The notes beneath the pieces were generated by a model. The model did not search any database. It was not told the DNA's origin and worked only from the letters and a program-made list of their open reading frames with translations. A stretch of DNA of 64,000 nucleotides from Coleophoma eucalyptorum. Taxonomy: Eukaryota > Ascomycota > Leotiomycetes > Helotiales > Dermateaceae. Of the stretch, positions 33,253-45,532 are shown one piece after another. Location of the stretch: NCBI GenBank assembly GCA_026120035.1, contig JALRME010000004.1:62001-126000 (forward strand), written 5' to 3'. The translations under genes and the position numbers were made by a program. How positions within the stretch are numbered: position 1 is the stretch's first letter; each line of letters starts with the position of its first letter.

Positions 33253-36200
33253 TTTGGCGATAGATATTCAGTGCCGGTGATAGTAGGGGAGGACCAATTT
33301 GCCAAGGAAAGTGTTCCGTTCGGTTTGATTTTGTTGTTGAAGAGAATGAATGTCCACCAGGGGCAAAAAGAATGAATATCCAATGGATAGGGAAAGAAAG
33401 GACAGACGCAAGCGACTGGAAATGATCGTACAACAATTTCGAAAAATGAGAATATGTTGAAAACAGAAAAATGAAGAGATGGCCGGGCCTCGCAGACCTC
33501 TTGTACATTTCTCCCACGCGATATCGATGCGGCTGTAAACTTAACCCCGGCCAAATTAGCGCCGGAAGGGTCCACCTTTTCAGGGTTCGTATTCACAGTG
33601 AGGCCAGGATGTTCGCGAACCTGAAACAAATCCAATGAACATAAGGTCGGTTTTATTTCGTTTCGCTATACCAGAAACAAAGTTGCTAGGATCTAGATGA
33701 TTGACCGGTTCTATGTTGACTTTTTGCCAGGGATCAGCGCTTCGCCTTTTGTACTCTTGGCATGTACATGAGACGAACTTCGGCGTTTGTAGATTAGAAG
33801 TACGTATGGCTCGACTGCATGATCAGGGGAAAACATCAGGAGAGCATCATTATGGGCTTCGTGATAATGTTGGAGCTAATCAAAACATAGCACATTAGCC
33901 TGGTTTGCTATATCTGCTGCGACAGATGGTACTGCATCGACGCCATTATCTTATTCTCTCTTGATCTTGTGAAGTCGCTTGTATACATCTTGCATGAAAT
34001 TGTAAAAGTGCATTATAATCTTAGATTTGGTAGATTTTAGAACTATATCATAGGATAAATTGATGCGCATTGTTTTGCCACATCCAAAATCGCGGTATAA
34101 ATAGAAACCTCGTGGCAGACCGGCTGGTATTTCCCTTACCGAGGCATAACTACCCTTTGATCAGAACCAGCCAAACAATTACTTCGAAAGCTTGAGAAAC
34201 CTTAATGTTGGATGTATGACGGACGACAACTTCATTCTGACGACTTCGTCGTATAAGTGCTGTAGGTCCTGGTGGCAATGCCAACAGCAGGAGGAAATAG
34301 CACATCAGACCGGGAGAGTCATCCAGAAGCACCATCTCCAGCTCAATGCATGGTTTTAGACACCTCCAAGGACAGTACCAGCAAGGAGCTAATGCCCCTA
34401 GTTGCGCTCACTATCCCCATCAATACATTTTGAAGTTTTGAGTTCTACCAGCAGTGTAAGCAAGTTCAAACGACCCCTACTCAAATACCTGAGAGTGCGC
34501 AATCGCCAATGACGGTATTGGAAGTTTGAGCAGTTGCAACGATGATTGAACCTAGTTCAAACAACGAAAGGTATATCAATTTCACGCCCTATGCTGCATA
34601 CATCTTTCTAGACAGAGGTAAATTCCTGTGTTACAAGCCCAACAAGTCCTGTAGAGGGGCCTTAGAAAGTTTATTCCGTTAGACACAATGAATAGAGAAT
34701 GGAAATTTGACAACGGAGGCTTTTTAAACTGACTTAGTTCTTTCTTGAAACCCGTTGCAAAGGAACCCAGCTCATCATCTCCTGGAGTTTGGTAGAGTAG
34801 TGCAAGAAGTATGAGATTCAGAATCCCAGATATTACCAGCAATGGCCCGGAAAGGCATCTACTATATAAAATCAATTTAGTTGCTGACTCAACGCAAGTT
34901 AGTGTTGGTGTGGTAAAGTGATCATCGTCTATCTATTCGTAAAGTGCAGTATAGTGCAGATATCCTTTTTGTTAAATGAATGGAAGCATCCTCACTACCA
35001 CTCGTTATATATGAATAGTGTTCACTAAACAACACCTTTTTGCATAGGTTAGGGAATGATGATGTGTGCTTCTTTAGCATGGTTTAAGAGAGATTGAGAA
35101 TGGAAATGACGCCGTGAAGAATGCCAAAGGCACTGAATGATCCTGATTGGTTACAGTAAGCAAGAAGCGGAGGTAGAGCCCTCGCAAGATTCACGAAAAC
35201 AGGTCCTCATACAACCCCCTGTATATGTGTATGACTGTACCCCTGGTAAGAGGTATAGGTCGTCACCTGAAAGAGTTACTATTACTGCCCTTAATACCAA
35301 ATTGACGGTTTAAAATTTGTATAGAGCTATAAAATCCGATATTGCTGCGCCATATAAGTAAAACACCAGCGGTACCAATCTAAAGTATTCACGCCTCTCT
35401 CTGGTTCAGGTCTTCAGAAACCTAGCTCATGACTCCTTGACCCCATCGGCTATACTACTCTAGTGCTTACTTCTATAAGTACATGCAGCCCTAGTAGTTG
35501 GGCACATCTCAGCGCCTAAGACCTATCTATAGCAGCTGCATTTCACCCCTTTAACAATCAATAGTTCATTCTTATCTCGAGAACCCAGCTGTGATCACTA
35601 TTATAGAGATAAGTTTAAGAACAAAAACTGGGTATAAGTTAGTCAAAAATATACAGATCTCGAAATTGATTCTGGAATTAGTTCCTTCCATATCTCACAG
35701 ATGTTCCATATTTCTATGCAAAATATAGAAAGATAAGTTTTATAATTTCTTCTACAAGAACTAAGCTTGTTATTTCACTAGCGGAAGATGGATTGAGATA
35801 TACGAACTATAGAGGGGAGTTACTAAGTGAAAAATCTCTAAAATATGAGTAAACCATGTCTATTTTAGGGATATTCCCATCCATTTACTTGGAATACGGG
35901 GCAAACAGGAAAACCAATTGTTTTCCTGCCATCATAATAAAGCTGGAACAAATCAAAGTACGGCCTCGTTGTCGGCAAGGAATTATTACGCGACTAGGAG
36001 GGCAGATCCGCCATGAGTGACAGCCAAGCGGTGTAGGTGGGGTTTGGAACCACAACACAAGCATTATTATGTTTCATCAACTCGCATCGAGATATTTAGC
36101 ATCAAAATTCAAGAGGTATTGGTTATATGATCGTGTCTAGGCTCCTTCAATCGAACGTTCTTTCGTCGTATTGTGAAGATTAATGGTCTAGATTCAAAAG

Positions 36201-38061
36201 TCCTAGTTACACTCCAGCTAAGTGCTTGAGTCCTTACCATATATTTAGAGAGGCACGGTAAGTAAGAGTGACGTAGTTCTGCATGGTATCGTACCGATAC
36301 GTACACCTATCCAGCTTTAGATCTGTAGGTATTTTGCCGATCTTACTCGCAAGTCAACCTCACGTCAAATAGCAATGCCAAGAAAGTACATTGAGAAATT
36401 CCATTCTCAGCCAAGCGGAGAAGATCCTTCGTAAGGTTTTGTAGAAAAAGTTCAAGTAGTGCAGGAGAAAGAACCAATACTATTCGTATATGCTTACAAT
36501 ACTTTTAAACTTGGTGTCCCACGCATGCAAATTACCTGTTAATCAGGTTAAATAATTGCAGGTCGCTTGTCAAAAATTGGCCTCCGCTAGATCTCTGGTA
36601 AATCATTTTAGAGTGCCTTGCTTTCTTCTGAGTCCAACCAAGAAACGGGAATTGTGTGTTACAGGGATGCAATATCTTTATCCCTCTTGCGAATATGATA
36701 TACACTCAAGTGAAACGTCTGTATTCAGTGCGAGTGATAACAAAGACTCGAGACAACCAACCTATCCCCTACATGAGATCAATCTAGGAAGAGCTTCTAT
36801 TACTGATAGCGAAGTATGTTGCCAGAAAGACTGCTGAGGTTCACTTTATAACTATTAACAATTAGAATCCATAGATTGGACTGGTTACAGTAGACCTGAA
36901 ATGGTACAAACGCTACCTTGGAGCGGAGTTAGCTGTCATTAGGGAAGAAGATAAATTGGGCCTTAGATAAGATGGTTGTATCATTGTACATTGATGAGTC
37001 TGCGAGGTGAAGCCCTAGGAAACAAAAGACCGTCTTAGTGATTCTTTGAGATATTATACAATGCACTTCAGGTGACGACCAGGTCCTTTGTGGTGCAATC
37101 GGCTACACACCTTCCCGTTGAACCCTCAACTTCACTGGTTTACAATACAATAGAAGAAGATGGAATACAGAGGTTTGCGCCTTGGGGTTACGAGGGGGTT
37201 ACGATGTGTAGGCGGTTACTGCTTCGAGCCGTCACAGCCGCCTCGCTTAGCTGGCCGCCACCTTTCTCATGAACATATAAGTAGTTAAGTTAGTAGTATA
37301 GTTTAGTGGTACTGAGTAAATGTCATAATTGAAGTCTCTATACTAATCGATACTAGTATCTAAACTTTGCTCGAAATGAATTACAGTATTGGAACGGGTC
37401 GGCTAACGTGTAAGATAGGATAGAAGGCAATTACAAATAGTAACAAAATAGACTCTGTAGCCAAGTAATTTAAGGGCTATGGGCTATGTAAAAAGAAATT
37501 CAAAAATCAGATTTTATAGCCACGAAAGTATTTACGACGCGGTGTAATCAAATAATTACAAATTAGACTCTGTAGCCAAGAAAGTAGTTCTAAAGCGGTG
37601 TAACGGTGGTAGAGACATTCCAAAAGTCTAACATACCTTACTTTGAATCTGTCCTTACAAAGTAGCTATATTCTGTACTTGGCAGTACATACTATAGCGC
37701 AAGCCTATAATTCGTTAGATCATAGGAGCATTAGAAGCTAGATTAGTATGGGCTAGGATGTAGAGACAGGGTGACATGTAGAAGAAGGTTTGGATTATAA
37801 ACATGCAACACTAAATACAGAATACGACTAGTATACATGCCATAATTAATTAAAGCAAAATTTTGTTGATTTAGACTCTTTCAAAGGGATAGTTTGACGT
37901 CGTCTTACTCTGCTAATAAAACCAAATATTGGGCCTTGGGATATAAGATGGTGCTGATTTCTAGTTGAGTCAATCGTATTCTCTCTAACTTCCATATAAC
38001 AAGACCAATTCATATATCTATACCTAAAATACCTTTTCTACAGAACGTCTCTGAAACGATT
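33253..38061. other. 4.8 kb gene desert
   Basis: AT-rich, with no frame that combines an ATG, splice sites and a recognisable motif. One set of local repeats is present (37450-37603). The first 400 bases hold the AA9 promoter. Otherwise I see nothing. Confidence 0.5.
37450..37603. repeat. three related direct repeats (up to 39 bp)
   Basis: Copies at 37450-37465 (short), 37509-37547 and 37565-37603. Consensus AGACTCTGTAGCCAAGAAAG, then a variable part, then GCGGTGTAA. The middle copy differs mainly by C-to-T changes. Confidence 0.65.
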
Positions 38062-38551
38062 ATGTTACTATCAAAAACACGCTTATTGCCTTCCTTGGCC
38101 TTTTAACACTCCTCGTTGACCCTGTCCTCGCAATCCGAGGAGACGCCTGTGGAGCATATGCTTGTGGATCTGCTACCTTCAAATGGGATGGCCCGTATGT
38201 AAACTTTTCAACCGTTTCCTATTCTCATGTGCTGATGCCTACTTCTTGTGATTTAGTACCAGAATCAAGGATATCTCTATGTCCGTTAAGGATAACAACT
38301 GTGATAATCACTATGCGTACATTCAACTGAGAGCCTCTTACCGGGTACCAGGAAATGCCGGCTCCTTCACTAAGGACCTTCTTCGCACGGAAGATCGCCG
38401 AGGCTGCCATGCCACGGGCAATCTGGTCAAATCGTATTCTTCAGGCACGGTAGGAAATAATTACCAGATCCTTGGATTGACAGTCGTTGTATGCCGAGAG
38501 AAATTCGGACCCGATACTTGCTATGAATCACAATACATCACAAATACGTAA
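38062..38551 (+). pseudogene. small secreted protein gene with a broken start codon frame
   Basis: The frame from about 38067 reads TIKNTLIAFLGLLTLLVDPV-LA, a good signal peptide, then IRGDACGAYACGSATFKWDG. A 62-nt intron (38195-38256, GTATGT...TTTAG) joins to TRIKDISMSVKDNNCDN and the chain ends YESQYITNT, about 115 mature residues with six Cys. No ATG lies in this frame: the only nearby ATG (38062) is one base out and stops after 14 codons. Either a one-base indel just after the ATG disabled the gene (or is a sequence error), or an undetected upstream exon supplies the start. Apart from the start the gene looks intact. Confidence 0.6.
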
Positions 38552-40472
38552 ATCAAGTGAAGGGAGAACCAGATAGACGCTCAGAGGGTAGCGGTGCCCC
38601 TGAAAGACGGAAAAAATGACGAGAAACGAAGAAGCGAGGGACATTGAGTCTCTGAAGTCGTTGGAAAGATGCAAGTTTTGATATCGGTACATTTCACTAT
38701 GAGAAGAATCTGCTTCCCCGCACGGGGCGTCCAATCGTTTCAGTCTAAGGCGTGGACCGGCCTTTCTAGGGCGTTTGTCCTACTTTGTTGAAGCAAAGAG
38801 AAGGAAGGGTCGAGAATTTAGTTTAACGTGCACGAGAGTGTGAAAAAGCAATAGCAGGATGTTTTTCACTTCTGCACAATATTGAAGACGTTTGGAATTC
38901 CCTGTTCTGCCTATCTCACCCATTCTGATTAAAGCAGCACGTATCATTTAAATGAGAAAATCTCCTAAAAAAGTACGACAGATGTTATTCTATTGTACAA
39001 AATGTAACAGCATTCATAGTTATTGACATTTAAGTAAATGCCAGCAAGTGACAACCGGAGCTAGAAGTAAGGAAGCATTCCCTTGGGCTTTCCTCAAAAT
39101 GGCAATGATATTCACGGAGATCAAGGAGATAATAGATCTAAGGTTTCCAGAATTCTGTTTTAGTCTATACTCTCAAGGTCTATAACTCCGCGAACGCGGG
39201 GAAAAATGAACTATAATCAGGAGCCTCATTTTTGCCCTCGCAAATTCTCGTCTCTCTCTGGCTTGTTCGCCAGTGTCTTCTCTGGATGTGTTTCTACGAT
39301 TTTAAGATGAGTAGTAATTAGGAACTCGTAGCCTAAACCATGCATTGGATAAGCTTGCAGACCTTAACTTTGACAAAGAGCAATTTATGAACCATTATTT
39401 TTGGGCATAGAAGTAGAAAGATCTGCCGAGCATTGGCAAGAATGAGGGTGGACGGCCTTGGTGGCGTCTTTAGGTTCGGATCTGGACCATAGACCACGGT
39501 CCGCCACTAGAACCTTTGCCATTTTCAAAACACCATATGATTCACGCTAGATCCTTTAAAGAATCAAGACTTTTCTATAGAAGAGATGCAGACGGGTTGC
39601 ACATGCGGAGCCCCTGGTATTTGAAGAACACGTAAAATTGCATCTATATTGTTGGAAGGAATGCATCCCAAATCCATACTTTGACGACAACCACCACCTA
39701 GAAACATCGCCTTTGCATGAAAAATTCAATTGTTGTCGCCTATTTGGTACACAGAACACTCTTTGTAGACAGTACTACACGCATATCATATGCACATCAT
39801 TACTACTAGGCAGCATCATACCAAAGGCACTGGAGGCTCTAGAGGCTTTCAATCCTACAGCTTTTCCTTTCTACATACTACAGGTCTTCTGACATCCAAC
39901 ACAGTATTACATCATCATTTTCAGAATATTTGTGAGCAGACTTCCACATATAGTTTCACACGTACCTTACTTACTTTAGCACCAGTTGCATCAGGCCTTC
40001 AACACTTATTGAACACAATCTTACTAGCGGGGGAAAGATTGATTAAGGGTGGAATAGCAGAGATTCAAGGTCGTAGGGGCTTCCTCCTATGTATTTGACT
40101 TACTAGCAAGTATCAATGATTTTATTTAGCGAATGCCCTGTGTCTTCAACATATCGCTAAAACCTTCTACCAAAATGATCTGGTCGGAGCCCTGCCGCTA
40201 GCCACTCATGGCTGTTGGGTTAAAAATACAGATTAGACAATCACTTTGGAAATAGATCACCTGAATGACAAGGGGTGATAATTGTACTCAGCTCACCCTG
40301 GTTATTGTCATGAATTTCGCAGTCATCATCCTTGCTCACCAAATTCTCTATCATTTCCATGTTTGGGCAAGTGTAAAAGGTACTAAAATGTGACTTGGCA
40401 AGGAGTTGGCTACGTTTTAAGGAAACGCGAACTAAATGCCAAGCTCGTGTCCTTATTCAAGATGGGAAAAAA
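38552..40472. other. gene-free stretch
   Basis: 1.9 kb without recognisable coding or RNA features. Open frames near 39600-40100 have neither motifs nor splice context. Confidence 0.5.
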
Positions 40473-41645
40473 TTATAGTTTTCCCTGGTGTGCCCCTTTG
40501 TTTGTTCGGAATCCTGTCACTGTGCTGCCCCCATCGATCTCGAAGACTCCGCCTGTCATATGTGCAGACCCATAGCTAGTCAGGAACAATACCAGGCCCG
40601 CAAAATCTTCTGGTTTCCCAATACGTCCTGTTGGCTGTCTTGACAGCAGACCCGACAAGGACGTTTCTATTCCAAAGTTGCTCATCCGCGACGGGAAAAC
40701 GCCACTATATGGAGTTACAATTAACAGTCCTGTAAACAGTGTGGTTAGGGTACATTACGGGCAGATGCAGTTTACGTTGATATGTACAGGTGCTAGCTTT
40801 GAAGCTTGTATCTTGGATAGATGGATACATGCTGCCTTAGAGGGCCCGTCTATAATACGGTGGTTGTAAGCAAGGTGTGTGTTTGAAATAAATATAAATA
40901 TAAATGGAAGAATTTCTCGTACAGCTAAAGGGGCCCTGTCCAGGTGCGGATAATCCTCCATCTTCAGTACTCGTTACGTCTCCAGTGCCAATTCCCGCCA
41001 TGGAAGCTATGTTAATAATGCGAGATGGATGGTCAGCAGTTGCCCCCTTTAGCAGAAGTGGCTCTAATCCAACAGTAGCTATGGCGTATCCTGGTGAGTC
41101 TAGTGTGCATGTTATTTACTAAGTAGTACTTACTGTAGAATATGGACTTGACATTAAGAGCCATGATCTTGTCCCATCCACTTTCTGGAAAATCATGGTA
41201 TGAGGCACCCCTACAGTTTTTATAAGTAATCTGAAGGTAGAGCAGGAAATAGCTACTTACCAGGTAGCACCGGAGTTGTTAATTAGAACTGTTAACCGAT
41301 CAACTGTGGCTTTAACCTGCTGAACGAGATTATCACATCCAGCTTTATCCTTCAGATCAGCCACGATAAAACTGCATTTGCCTGGCCCCAGATTATTTAG
41401 CCGATCTATTGTCTATCGTCCAAACATGAGCAATCGGAAAATGGTTTATCTTTTCTTGAATCTGAGTTTATAGGTACCTTTTTGAGCTCGAATTCTTTTC
41501 TACTGGCAATAATGACTCTTGCACCGTTTTGTATAAAGCTCTGAGCGGCCATCTCGCCGAGACCTGATGACCCTCCTGTAATAAGCACTACATGGTTGCG
41601 GAAGTCGAAGAGATTCGCAACAGTCAGGTCGGATTTCGACGTCAT
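40473..41645 (-). CDS. short-chain dehydrogenase/reductase (SDR)
   Basis: Six exons: 41645-41478, 41412-41261, 41210-41134, 41078-40923, 40849-40759 and 40704-40473; five introns of 50-73 nt; all phases agree; 291 residues. Cofactor motif TGGSSGLG (23-30), LINNSGATWG for the NNxG element, INIASMAG with the catalytic Ser region, and catalytic YGPSK (Tyr185, Lys189), followed by ICPGVFPSRM. It resembles fungal SDRs often annotated as RhlG-type 3-oxoacyl reductases; the substrate is unknown and a sugar or polyol is possible. Cytosolic NAD(P)H-dependent oxidoreductase. Confidence 0.9.
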
Positions 41646-42765
41646 CTTGGTTGTCTAGCTTCTTCGATCAATTGCTGAAACATGCGTCACAATCAGAGAT
41701 GCAAATGATGCAGTTGTGAGGTTAATAAATAAATTTCACTATCAGGAAGAACGGAAGTAATGGAGGCTACTCTGCAGTAACCGAAGCAACAAAGCGGGGG
41801 AGAGACATACAAGTAAATGCAATATCGCGTGACATCCTATTTCTATCATGGAATTCAAACCTCGGTACATTTATCCCCGCATCTGCATTTGGTCAATGCC
41901 ACCTACCTCAATGAAATCATATGATCACAACCTCGTTATCTTCGGTGCATTAAGCAAAATTTATTCTTAAGTTGTAAGGAAAGGTGCTCTGTGATAAAAT
42001 GTCACTATTTAGGAAATATCATCTCGAAGATAAAGTAGAGGTCCACTGAAAGTTAACGTTGCGTTGGCTATGATATATTGATCAGTCTTTCAAAACAAAC
42101 TCGCTATCCGTTTGAATAGTTGGCCTGAATTCGGCGTATCAAGCTTCACAGCACTGTAGGAACAAGACGAATAGGGTGAAAGTACTGTATAAATTTATGA
42201 TTCCTAAGGTAGAGTGCCTAACCTCGGCAATAGGTCGGCCAAAGCTGAAACTGAAAGTATATAGCTTAATCGTAAATGCTTCGTGTTAGAACAGAATATG
42301 AATATAATAGCAAGCCTTGTAAAAGGAATACACCTGCTTTATAACATAGCCGTTGCGATTCTTTACTGTACCAGCGATGCGCAGCCAGAGATAAAGTTTC
42401 TCCCGAAAAGACTATGATCACAACAATGTGAGAATAAAGTGAATCTCATACCACTTCGCCTTCATTCTTTAAGCGAAATAAGGAATTTAAGCTCACCATT
42501 TACGTGATTTTGGCCCTATTGTAGTAACGTAATATTACTGTGCCATCCAAAAACAAGAAAATGATACGTAATAATGCGGCGTAGACAGGTAAAACGAAGT
42601 AAAGTCTGTCAAATGATGTCATTTCACTGCCAGGATCGGCCTTGTTTATGATTAGAAATCGATGAAGGTACATACTTATGTGCTGACCATATTGAAACCA
42701 TGAGTACGCGTTGGACGCGATCGCATACAGACATTTTTCAACGCTTTTCAACATACCAGATCGAA
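41646..42765. other. divergent intergenic region
   Basis: 1.1 kb between the SDR and the glycoprotein gene, transcribed away from each other. No motif picked out. Confidence 0.5.
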
Positions 42766-44364
42766 ATGTCATCGTCATTATTGAAGATTCCCGCTATACA
42801 TTGTCGGCAGTTTCTTTGGTCGCATGCATTCACTCTATTTATTTATTTTTCTGCGAATGTATATGCATCCCCAATAGTGTCTTACCCTTATTCAGTCCAA
42901 ACAATACCGTCCTCTTTTCCTGACACTGATAGTTGTATGACCTTTTATAAGAGCGTCAATGCTTCAGGGACCTACTCTCTTGGATCTAGTTTTGCGAATG
43001 AGGAATTCGGGGCTGGTTCTAGTGCCACAGAAGATTTAAGCTGGACAGTCCAGGTAGCTCAGAATGAGATTACTGGAGAGATGGGGACATATAGCTGGTT
43101 GGGCACACCTCCAGGTTCGTCTGCTATCTAAGAGTTTTATTATTTTCATTTCTTGGTCTATATGTTTAAGTAGTTTGATACATCTGGGGTAGAGTGAAAT
43201 GAAATAAGTGCTAATCTTTTGGGTTTCTTTACTTCTAGGAGTCGATTTAAGCTACGGAGGTAATACATACAGTGGCTGTGCAATATTTTTAGGCGGATTA
43301 TCAGAGAGTCTCATAAAACGAGCTCAGACGGACAACGGAAACTGTTCGGTCATGTTTGACAACGACTGCGTTCTTGCGTTAAAGTCCAGCATTCAGACTA
43401 TGGCGCTAGGATCTGTGGCTACATACGCGGAAAACAATACTGCTGGCGAAACCATATCCGACACAGCTCTGTCCAGCGTCTGTAGCAACATTGCTACAAC
43501 TCTTGGTGCCTCAAAATCTCTTCCAAATGAGTGCGAAAAATATTTGGGGCAGTCGTGGGATGATAAAGGCATTAACATCACGTTCACCGATACTGGTTCG
43601 TCTCCCTTCCAAACAAGGTTAATCTTCTTTTCATCCTACCAAGTCAAAGTTGAGTGGTACAATTATTGTACGCAAGTCTAATTCTCGTGAAATACACAGC
43701 TATAACAGGTCCAAATTCGACTACAGACAAAACCTGTAGTTTCAATACCTCGGATACTGATCCCTCCTTCGGTATTCCCGGTTCGAATCTGTCCCTTATT
43801 ACAGAGTATACTACTTCAATAAGCCATGATGTGGCTTTTAATACAATCTACGATGAAGCTGTCAACTTAGTCTATCCTATTCTCACGGTCTTATTTATCC
43901 CTGGAAATGACTCAAATACTAATAACAATACTATTGCAACCACCGGGGAAACCTTTTTGACCTGCGCACGGCCTTTAAACATTACAGCTGGCTCCCGTGT
44001 TCCACCTACCCTCTCATCAACTCTGAAATCGTCTATGAGTACTGGAGAAAAAGCAGGAATTGCCGTAGGAGTTATAACTGGTGTATTATTGATTGCTGGA
44101 ATATGTGCTTGGCTGTTTATCGCGAGACGTAGGAAACAGAAATCTGCAACGCTAGCAAATACCAAAGAGGAAGAGAAGGACGCAGTCCATGAGCTAGATG
44201 CCAAAAAGGCTGAGGTACAGACGCCTATGCTGGATAGCCATCAAATGCATGAGTTGGATGGTGGTTGTTTCAGTCAAGAGATTGATAGCAAGCCATTAGT
44301 CCCAGTGGAGCTACCTGGTAGTGAAGTCAGCCAGTTGGATAGTGTAGAAGTTCATAAGAAGTAG
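42766..44364 (+). CDS. single-pass membrane glycoprotein (function unknown)
   Basis: Exons 42766-43114, 43239-43595 and 43700-44364; introns 124 and 104 nt; 456 residues. Start at 42766 rather than upstream ATGs because it places a signal sequence (AFTLFIYFSANVYA) near the N-terminus. A Cys- and Asn-rich extracellular part with many N-x-S/T sites follows. A single transmembrane helix (IAVGVITGVLLIAGICAWLF) and a basic stop-transfer RRRKQK precede a roughly 85-residue acidic cytosolic tail. Layout recalls fungal wall-sensor or Mid2-like proteins, but I recognise no domain. Both donors are GTTCGTCT, unusual in this window. Confidence 0.78.
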
Positions 44365-45532
44365 GTACGCTCAGCTGTTAACGAATCTGCTTCGATAAAA
44401 AAATGTAAAAGAAGAAATAGAAAGCGAGGCATGCTTTAATATTCACAAGGTCAAAGATATTGAACAGCTGAAGCTGTTGATCCTCCCCAGTTAAAACTCA
44501 TTATAGATGTATCTTTTCAGGTCCTGTCCAATCTCGAATAATATTAGTAACCCTATTAGCAGTAGTTAAGAGGTACGTTGTCTCCTAAAGCTTCAGGCGA
44601 GAGGCATTGTTATACAAAGCAGTAAATTAGCGAGTCTTTCACAGAATGGGGAACTCAGCTCGGGCATCCCAACTTCGTCGCTAACCATGACGAGAATTCT
44701 AACATCCCATCCACCATTCCATGACAACATAGCCACAAAGGAAGAACTTCTAAATGGAGGTGCAAAATATAAGAATAAACTAGGTGGTAGAAGATTTGAA
44801 TTATAATGATGGAAACTCATCAATTCCGGGAGTTTTGGGGATGAAAAAAATCGATCGCGCACTTTCTCACTTAAAGCAACGTTTTGTCTGGCCTACAAGT
44901 GAATCGTCACCTTGGTTCTTATTGAGGAAGCCAGAAGTGGGTTAAAATATCTACCGGTGTGTAATAAAGAACGCTGTGGTGCACTATTGAAAGCAAGTTT
45001 TCAAACTTACCTATAGCTTGCAAACACCGCGAACATAATTACCAGCCATGACCGATGACAGCCGACAAAACTTCTAGTCACGCACTTTTGTCAACCACAA
45101 TGAAAGGCCCTTTTTTAATGGGAATAAGGAATCGGTTATTAAAAAAACGAGTGGTTGCATTCTGAATTGGTGTCGGCATTTGGCTTTTCGTTCACTGGGT
45201 AACATCGAATATTTCCCCGCAATTTCAGTCTTTCAAGGTAGATCAGGATGTTTTACAATCATAGCCATAACGCCTTTCCCCAACCTCAATTGTCGGCAAG
45301 CTCTCCTCACACTTCGCAAACTGTGGGATCTGAGATATGTGGTGCTACGTCGGCAATTGATTTATAAGAAGGCTTCAGTCCTATAAAGTATCGACGAGAT
45401 GAATTCTCTAGACTCCAATACTCTTTAGAACATCCCATTTCCGTTCTCAAATTGGACCTGATTCCCACGCATAACCTTCCACACCCTTTTGTTTGCGTCT
45501 ATAACGTATTGGTGTTGAATTTCGGTTCCATC
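44365..45532. other. gene-free stretch
   Basis: 1.2 kb; nothing recognised. Confidence 0.5.

Noticed and set aside
33031..33635. Long overlapping minus-strand frames around the AA9 start
   Set aside because: They overlap exon 1 of AA9 in other frames and have no domain; the AA9 frame with signal peptide and mature His explains the region.
39556..40098. Overlapping open frames on both strands
   Set aside because: No signal peptide with matching splice sites and no conserved motif; not called.
43770..43800. GGTTCGAATC, resembling a tRNA T-loop
   Set aside because: Lies inside the glycoprotein coding sequence (GIPGSNLS) with no acceptor stem around it.
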